NCBI GenBank assembly: GCA_034766995.1
Contig: CM068313.1
Location: 12,769,512-12,833,511, forward strand
Reading direction: 5' to 3'
Length of the DNA stretch: 64,000 bases
Source of the DNA: Acanthacorydalis orientalis
Taxonomy: Eukaryota > Arthropoda > Insecta > Megaloptera > Corydalidae
The notes beneath the pieces are model-generated. The model saw nothing but the letters and a program-made list of their open reading frames with translations. It was not told the origin of the DNA and searched no databases. Position numbers and translations under genes: made by a program. Of this stretch, positions 56,711 to 64,000 are shown in pieces (position 1 is the first letter of the stretch; every line of letters begins with the position of its first letter).

Positions 56711-57599
56711 ATGCACATATTTATTATGGTGAGAAAGACACATTTTAAGTCCTAATACATTATACAAGCGATTTTATTTCATTAGGATTAAATTTTTTCT
56801 GTTGATATTTCAAAAATGCGTTTGTGTGAAAGGGCCCATATAGTTTCACTACCCAGGATCATATATGTAGTTAATTCGCTACTGTGACAACGAGATAAGG
56901 TTTGGGTTTTCCAGGAAGTGAAAAGTTCATTTATGAAAGTAGAAAAGACAATCATATAATTTCAAAATCAATTCAAAAGACAATCACATAATCACCTAAC
57001 CTCATTTAAGATAATTTTTTTGTATGTTTTTTTTTTGAAGTATATTACTATTCAGTTTCTTTGCTTTCTTATCCACTTCTTGAGAAATATTTATGACAGC
57101 GCATTCCCATTACAGTAATAACAAATAGCACGCGTCTCCTGCTATATGTGCTTCATTTTTGGAGTCAAATTTAATGAGATTTTATTAACTTATTTTTAGT
57201 TTTGCATTCTTCGATATGAATATATTTCTTAAATCAAATACACTTTTGAATTTCAGTAAAAACGATTTATTTTTTTAGAATCAAAAGGTTTTAAAATTGT
57301 TTAAAGTTTGAAAAACAATTTGAACGAAAAAACATGTCTCCAAGCAACTTCTGCTAGCAAAATAACAATCTGTCGTTTTTTCTTAAGGACAAATGAGTAT
57401 AAGGAAAAAAATGTTATAAATTTTACAAAAAGGCTTCTGTAAAATGAAACATTTCTATTAACAACAAAAACCCTAGCAGCAGGATTTTTTTAGTACAAAT
57501 AAATTTATATTTACTTAATTACTATATACAAATATATGTCACACGTGTGCTCTTCATCCTTCTGAATCATCTGAGTATCTTTTCTCCATTATGTGTGTT

Positions 57600-57734
57600 A
57601 GAGGCTTGAATATCAACAAGAATATGGCACACATGCCGTAACTAATAGTAGAGAACACTCAGATGATCAAAACGGACGAAAATCACCAGGACAATGTACT
57701 AACAGGATAACAGGTACCAAAACATACAATTACT

Positions 57735-57740
<6 letters not shown>
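57600..57740 (+). repeat. Dispersed repeat family B, copy 4
   Basis: AATATGGCACACATGCCGTA, CACTCAGATGATCAAAACGG, CACCAGGACAATGTACTAAC, AGGATAACAGGTACCAAAAC and ATACAATTA. It aligns block by block with 47,630-47,765 and less well with the other two copies. It abuts a (TA)n tract. Confidence 0.55.

Positions 57741-57822
<82 letters not shown>
57738..57822. repeat. (TA)n microsatellite with one CATACATA break
   Basis: Two long TA runs around CATACATA, ending GAAAGAGAG. Confidence 0.95.
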
Positions 57823-57825
<3 letters not shown>

Positions 57826-58239
57826 AGAGAGAAAAAATGGGAGAGAGATTGACTCAAGCTATTAATTAATGACTTTACTAAAAAAAAATAAAATTGAGTT
57901 AAAGTTGTGCATATTATACATAATTTAATTCCAGATTGTACTTGACTGATTTATTAATCATTTAATCGGAACTTTTGCTTAGTTTTATTCTTTCAAATTA
58001 ATTATTTTTATCCAGATTATTATTTATTATTTTATTTACTTGATATCGAAATATCGAATATACCAATTCATAGATGTAAGAAAATCTCAGAATAAATTCT
58101 GATATCAATATTTCATTTAGAAACCGACATAATGCAGTCACATCGAGTTTCTATCTCTACATTATTTTATAATTAATTTAAGTGCAATAAATATTGTCTG
58201 CATAATCTACTTAATATACACTTTCTATAAATTCATACA

Positions 58240-58560
58240 CAACGGATCGCTTTACATCAAAGAACTGCACCGACCTTGAAGATATCACAATTTATCCAGT
58301 ATCAACAATTTATAAAATATATGAAATGTGTCAGTTATTTTTTGTGCGCGAGAGATAAGATCTAAAGCCTTTCAGGTAATTAATACCTGAAAAAACAGGT
58401 AAACAAGTCATTCTATTTACTATCTACAGTGTGTCCACGGATTGACGGCGTGTGAAGATTGAAGAATGAGAGGAGGACGATGTAATGAACATTAAGCGAT
58501 ATTTGTATTCATAACTCGATAGTTTTATTACATTACTTAACATGTATATCTGATATAAAA
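58240..58560. other. Unique island with clustered CAGGTA sites, candidate enhancer
   Basis: CAGGTAATTAATACCTG at 58,373-58,389 is an inverted pair of CAGGTA boxes around an ATTA core. A third CAGGTA follows at about 58,396. CAGGTA matches Snail/ZEB-type and Zelda-like sites, and ATTA fits homeodomains. The following sequence (GTGTGTCCACGGATTGACGG) is GC-richer than its surroundings. Candidate only. Confidence 0.3.
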
Positions 58561-58904
58561 TGGAATAGATATGTTATGATCGCTTTGGGCGTCGTTTGAT
58601 AATTGTAGAGAAATGTATATAATATGAGAGCTTAGTATATTAATCAACATACAATGTATATGCAGAATGCAAATTAATCCTCTATAAATGGCGAGATGAG
58701 TAATCGTAAGAACTTGATATGTTTTTTGTTACTTTTAAGAATTTTTATCTGATAATACAATCCATTAAGGAAATGCTTATCTCAAAAATATACGCTTTGA
58801 TGCTGAGAGAGTCAATATAAAGTAAATAAACAGAAAAGATAAATATATAAAATAAATAAAATATAAATTTACTTTAAGATTTGATTTTTATAAATGAATT
58901 ATTG

Positions 58905-59175
58905 TCACCTCACAAACCGCAAAGAAATGTTTCTGACCAAAAATGTTCAATAAATGATTATTGATATTTTTTTATTATTACTGATTTCGATAAAGATTCC
59001 ATCATCCTCAAAGTAATGAAAAATTCGCAAGAGGGCGACTGTATCACTATTAAATTGCGCAAAGGCAATTATCAAAAATGATCAATAATCGTTTATTGAA
59101 CTCGAAATATTTCTTTGTGATTTATGAAGACAAAAGAATTTACTTGTGAAAGCGAATTTTTCCACAGTACCAGAA
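58905..59175. repeat. Fold-back repeat family A, both arms, near full length
   Basis: The reverse arm is GTCACCTCACAAACCGCAAA, TTTCTGACCAAAAATGTTCA, ATAAATGATTATTGATATTT and CGATAAAGATTCCATCATCC. A spacer of about 45 bp follows, then the forward arm: GCAATTATCAAAAATGATCA, ATAATCGTTTATTGAACTCG, TTTCTTTGTGATTTATGAAG, then CTTGTGAAAGCGAATTTTTC and CACAGTACCAGAACTG. The arms could pair into a hairpin of more than 100 bp. Confidence 0.75.
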
Positions 59176-60850
59176 CTGTATTGTCAGGATTTGATGAGGT
59201 ATCAGATATAAAAAAATATTTTATTGAATGGTGCAAATTGAAATTGAGAAATAATTGTCATTAAATATCGTACAAGCACAAAGTAGATAAAATTCAGGTA
59301 CATATTAAATATTTCCAACCAAGAATATTTTGTAGTGTCAGAATAAATGAATTTCGAGTATATGTTATTTCGATAAATTAATTTATCTACAATGTCGAAT
59401 TATTCTTATAAAATATTTCAATGTTAAGAAAAAAAAACACGAGTATTATGCAATTATATAATAATTTATGATATTAAAAAAAATTTAATCCACTAGAAAC
59501 ATAATAAATAAAATTATATAATTAATTTGAGTTGTATGTAGGTTAGAAGAATGTTATGATGGTAAATATATTTCCAAACGATGTAATAAGATTAATTTAA
59601 GTAATTATTTTATTAAGTGTAATTATTTATTTAGTAAAAATATCTGTAATTTATTTTTCTCTATTCAATGATTAGTAGCTGTTTATAATGCAAGTCATTC
59701 AATCATTCGATGAAATGTTAGAGTTTCAATCGGAATAAATCAAAAAATGATCAATGAAAAAATCTGGCTTAAACATTTTTATATAAATTGACTAAAGGAA
59801 TTAAATATTTTATTAATAATATGGATTATTTTACATTTAAACAGACTATTTAAAGTAGTCAGTCTTGTAGGACATATATTCCACGAATAATTAATTGTAT
59901 CACGGAATAAATAATAAAATTTATTATAATATAGTTTTGGCCCTATGGAAAAATTCACCTTCAGATAGTTATTTTCATAATTAAATAAGAAATAATCATT
60001 CTCATATATTTGTGAAAATATGTCGATTATTGTTTAAAATCGACTTATTTTTCTGTAAAACCGTATTTATATTTATCTATTTTTCTTAATGAACTGCCAA
60101 TTAAGTTATTTCGATTTTCAGAAGTCTCTTTTTTGTATACACTGCTAAAAAATATGTTTTCTACGGTTTGCAAGATGAGTGAAACATTCATTTGTGAAAA
60201 TATTACTTGGTCAACATATCAGAACATTATTCGTATATTTTAAAAAATACAGTGCAATTAATCATTTCTTATTTAATTGTCGAAAAATGTATATTTAATT
60301 AAATTAAATTGAAATAATCTAATTCAAAAACATCCATTCTTTAATTTAAACTCACTGCTAGATATTTTTAAAAATATATCAAGGTCGATAGTCCCTTAAT
60401 TGTTGAAAAATCGATTTCTTAATGGAATTAAAACGAATTAATTGCTGTGTTCATGAAAATTTAATTTAGATTTATGTTTCTGTACGATTGAAATTAATTT
60501 CATTTATTTTTCTCGGTCTTTTTTTAGAAATTTTCAATCAAGACTGTTATATTTACTGAAAAGAGTATCTTTTTTGCTAAGTCGTTCAATAAATTGTGAT
60601 ATTAAAACGTACTTAAGCAATTAAAGATATAATAAATAGAAGTATGCACTTAATTGGAGTAAAATAACTTCAACATAGAAAATATATTTCTAAACGATGT
60701 AATAAGATTAATTTAAATAACTATTTTATTAAATGTAATTATTTATTTACTACCAAGAAACTTATTTTTTTAGCTATTCAAAGATTAATAGCAGTAATTC
60801 AAGTAAGTAGCTTATAAAAAAATAAATGTATCAGTGTAGTCAGAGAACAT
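59110..60850. repeat. Tandem direct duplication, unit about 1.1 kb
   Basis: AAACGATGTAATAAGATTAA at about 59,577 recurs at about 60,692. It is followed in both by TTTAA(G/A)TAA(T/C)TATTTTATTAA and TGTAATTATTTATTTA, then ATTCAA(T/A)GATTA(G/A)TAGC. Family A outer ends at about 59,150 and 60,200 sit at the same spacing. Diverged, with indels. Confidence 0.6.
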
Positions 60851-60979
60851 TTATGGTCGATTTGAACATTTTAGAACACATTCAATACATTTTCTGAAAT
60901 ATATCAGAAATACTAGTTATTGAATTATGGGAAAAATAATTTATTTATTGAATACAAGTAATGGTTCACTATAAAAGCT

Positions 60980-61300
60980 TTTAGGCATGTGTCTAAATTC
61001 ACTTTTACACATGGATCTCTAACTTTTATATAAATTACATAAGTTTTTTTGCGCAAAAATTGATTACTGATATCTTTGATTGTTGCTTATATCATTTTGG
61101 TGATGACGTTGTCATCTTCAGTACAATCTCTATAGAAGATTGTTTTGTATTCTAGCGTTTTAAAGATGTTGGCATGAGCAACAATCAAAATAATTTTTGA
61201 ATATTTTTGATCAGAGAAGTTTCTATGTGGTTTGTGAGATGAGTGAGAAATTCACTTCTGAAAGTGAATATAGCCACAGTGCAAAAACTATATTATGATA
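60980..61300. repeat. Fold-back repeat family A, both arms, near full length
   Basis: The reverse arm is TCTAAATTCACTTTTACACA, GCGCAAAAATTGATTACTGA, TTGATTGTTGCTTATATC, then GTTGTCATCTTCAGTA. The forward arm is GCGTTTTAAAGATGTTGGCA, TGAGCAACAATCAAAATAAT, TTTTTGATCAGAGAAGTTTC, TGTGGTTTGTGAGATGAGTG, then CTGAAAGTGAATATAGCCAC and AGTGC. This is the best copy for defining the element. Confidence 0.78.
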
Positions 61301-61559
61301 TAACTATATTACAAACTATACCTATACCAAAACTATAAGATATAAAATGAATTCTAAGTGAATAAGAAAAGCGGTATAATATATTCGTTATTAAAAAAAA
61401 GGTTCTCTAGATCTTTAGAGTTGAGAATTTTTGATCTATGTTACTTTACTACTATATCTCCAGAATACATTTTCTGGAATTTAGAAAATCTTCTTTGGAG
61501 AGCACTTTGTATAAATGTTTAAAAATTATTTTCTTTATACAAACAAGTTTATATTCCAC

Positions 61560-61650
61560 AAGAAAATTAATTTCCTCCAAACCACAAACATTTTTTTGAT
61601 CAAAATTTTTCAATAAATGATTATTGTTCATTTTTGATTTTATTCAATTA
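61560..61650 (-). repeat. Fold-back repeat family A, one arm
   Basis: CCTCCAAACCACAAACATTT, TTTGATCAAAATTTTTCAAT, AAATGATTATTGTTCATTTT, then TGATTTTATTC. Confidence 0.65.
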
Positions 61651-62064
61651 AATATTCAACAAGTCATTGTATCAGGAATGTGTTGTACCAAAATATTCGC
61701 CTGTTAACACAACTAAAAAGGTACCGTAAATTAAAAATAGAATTGAATTACACTTGACAATAAATTTCTCATTAAATATCGAAAAAATCAAATATTTCCA
61801 GTCAACTATTTTTTTTTTAAAATGATAGTATAACTAGAAATTAAATTAATCGTTCTAATTAGAAATTAAATCTTTAGATATTAAACTAAACAAATTCGAA
61901 TTAGAGAGTTATTATTTGATTTTGAAAATAATAAAAAAATTGAAAATATCCTGAAACGAAAATCGCTTCAACAAGACAAAATTAAAAACAAAAAGGACAC
62001 TGTATAAAAAATTAAATAAGTTAATGTGGAATAACAAAATCGATAATTCAACCGGACAAATAAA

Positions 62065-62195
62065 AACAAAAGCAGTAGTTATTAATCAATAATCAACAAA
62101 CAAAAATGATTAAAAATCATTTATTGAACATTTTTGTCCAGAACTTGTTTTTATAGTTTGTGACAAAGAATTTAAAAACAGCATCAAAACTGTCT
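62065..62195 (+). repeat. Fold-back repeat family A, one arm
   Basis: AATCAATAATCAACAAACAA, AAATGATTAAAAATCATTTA, TTGAACATTTTTGTCCAGAA, then TAGTTTGTGACAAAG and CAGCATCAAAACTGTC. Confidence 0.6.
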
Positions 62196-62470
62196 TAGTA
62201 GTTCAAATGCTTAAATGTTTCTTGTAAATTCGACACTAAGACATGAAATAATCATAATGAATATTTTGGATTGATAAACTGATTGAGATTGAACTGAGAT
62301 CTATCAACTAAGTAGCTAGAAAAATGTTACGAATTTTGGTTTTACATACGCATAACAAAAATTAAATAAAAATAATAAATTTTATGATTTAGAGAATTTT
62401 ATACATTTCATTTACATTGGTACCCTTAAGCAACTATTTAGGTTTGTCTACCAGTAAATTCTACTGTATT

Positions 62471-62485
62471 TATATATATACATAC

Positions 62486-62548
<63 letters not shown>
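62471..62548. repeat. (TA)n microsatellite
   Basis: TA run with CATACATACA interruptions near its start. Confidence 0.95.
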
Positions 62549-62550
<2 letters not shown>

Positions 62551-62698
62551 TCTTTCTGTTGTATAGGAACTTTAAATCGAAATTATAAGATTTTTTAATG
62601 TGTATAAGCAGAAAAAGTAATAAAACCAGTGAAGCAACGCGGAAAATAAACTACTACTTATAAACTTCTTTATTACTGACAAGTAGCTAATAAAAACA

Positions 62699-62699
62699 T

Positions 62700-62757
<58 letters not shown>
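62699..62757. repeat. (TA)n microsatellite
   Basis: TA run with one CA substitution near its start. Confidence 0.95.
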
Positions 62758-62760
<3 letters not shown>

Positions 62761-63279
62761 GTATAGACTTTTAATAACACCGTATCCAAAAAAAAACTAC
62801 AATAACGATTGTAATATATATGTAGACATAAAACTGATAATTAACCGTATATTATTATGTCATTTATAAATTATGAACGAAAAAATAGAAATAAGTTTGC
62901 AGAAGACCTGTCTATTTAAAATTGTACTTGTATCTAGCAATACAGAAATATTTAATTGTTTTATTGACAGCAATGTTGAAATTCCTGTTATCCCTGTTTA
63001 TTTATCACATTTATAAACGAGAGATGACTTTCTTCGGTGAAGAGCTGATGTCTGTCATGGTTATTATATGAAATTATATATTTTGAGATCGTCTTTTTGT
63101 TTGACAATTATTTTAAACAACTTCTTGTTTATGAAACACATTTACTTTTGTTATTTATAGTTACACAGGACATTTATTCAAATGTGGATATCAGGAAGTA
63201 TGTATCATGTATTCAATCTATGACTTCAGATATAAATCTGTAATCATACTAAAGAAAATAATTGTAAATTTAATGTACA

Positions 63280-63883
63280 TATATATATATATATACACAC
63301 ACACACAATACATTAAAGATAAATATATTTATATAATCTCTTTTATGTTTCTGCTATAAAGTATATTTGGCCAAATCTCTGAATAATTTAAGATATTTTT
63401 TCTTGCTATATTATTTTGTAAGGCGCGCCTTTTCTCATCAATTAATAAAAAATTAACAATTAATGTTATAATAAAAGATTATATATATATATATATACAA
63501 ATTAATTGCATGGGATTTCGAAATAAAAAAATATCACGTTTCAGGAAAAAAAATAGTATAAATAAATAGTTCATTTTGTTATCCGCGTATACGTGTTCAT
63601 AAATTGCTATATAGTAGTGACATTAGTGTGTAATAATTCATTTTTTAATTGCTTACTTAAAGAAATGAGTCTGGTTAAATGTTATATTAATTTGAATTTG
63701 TGGAAGCGTTCGAAACGAAAAAAAAAACATTATATGGAGATGTATTTTTAAACATTTAGCGTCTCTACTCTCAATTAATATGTGTTTGTTGTTGTGTACG
63801 TTTTCTGTAGTTCTATAATTGATGTAGTTGGGGTTCAGAGAAGTAGTCTAATTATAGATAAACACAATATTTGTTTGTCATTG

Positions 63884-63914
<31 letters not shown>
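63280..63914. repeat. Three short (TA)n microsatellites
   Basis: (TA)n(CA)n at about 63,280-63,307, (TA)n at 63,480-63,497 and (TA)n at 63,888-63,914. The sequence between is ordinary AT-rich intron. Confidence 0.88.
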
Positions 63915-64000
63915 CAAGTATATGTTTGGACAATACCGTTTATTTACTTGGTTAAATAATGTGTGGTTTGACTTATATGTTTATTGAAAAACAATGATAA

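Larger units (their letters stand above)
51111..64000 (-). other. Nbea: Giant Nbea intron, part right of mab-21
   Basis: No exon of Nbea or any other gene is recognisable up to the window edge. It contains long (TA)n microsatellites, fold-back repeat family A (especially 55.5-62.2 kb), one family B copy, a tandem duplication near 59-61 kb and a short GC-rich island at 56.6 kb. Frames of 60-92 residues lack any family likeness. Confidence 0.75.

Overview
The window is AT-rich animal genomic DNA, almost certainly from an insect. It carries the 3' end of one large, intron-rich gene and a single-exon gene nested inside that gene's next intron on the opposite strand. Insect origin rests on three things: the nested gene encodes a mab-21 protein with the insect-type N-terminus MLVPADM; the host gene is neurobeachin (rugose in Drosophila); and four decayed mariner elements of insect-like families are present. 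A hymenopteran such as a bee or relative would fit the low GC and the (TA)n-rich introns, but that is a guess.

Layout. (1) Positions 1-18,560 are continuous satellite and simple-sequence DNA with no gene. In order: a 155-bp satellite (1-2,630), an 8-bp minisatellite (2,631-2,885), two subfamilies of a 41-bp minisatellite (2,886-6,105), a purine tract split by a 7-bp (GTGAGTT)n array (6,106-7,615), and about 11 kb of 165/184-bp monomers that repeatedly reverse orientation (7,616-18,560). The reversals occur at GCGGATAT-rich centres, two of which hold arrays of an 18-bp near-palindrome. The region around 14.65 kb is one giant palindrome with arms of 2 kb or more. (2) 18,561-20,693 is non-repetitive DNA plus the neurobeachin 3' UTR. 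(3) 20,694-29,332, minus strand, holds the last 13 coding exons of neurobeachin. They splice in phase into 750 residues covering the end of the PH-like domain, the whole BEACH domain and the C-terminal WD40 repeats. (4) From 29,333 to the right edge, at least 34.7 kb, is a single neurobeachin intron. It contains the intact, intronless mab-21 gene (49,339-50,436, plus strand), mariner fragments, two undescribed-looking dispersed repeat families and more than twenty long (TA)n microsatellites. It also holds several GC-richer unique islands that are candidate regulatory DNA.

The two genes act separately. Neurobeachin is a large scaffold for vesicle traffic and PKA anchoring. Mab-21 is a developmental regulator with a cGAS-like nucleotidyltransferase fold. 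Vertebrates have the same arrangement (MAB21L1 inside NBEA, MAB21L2 inside LRBA), so the giant intron probably serves as a cis-regulatory landscape for mab-21. The most unusual structures are the multi-level palindromic satellite beside the gene end and the fold-back repeat family scattered through the intron.
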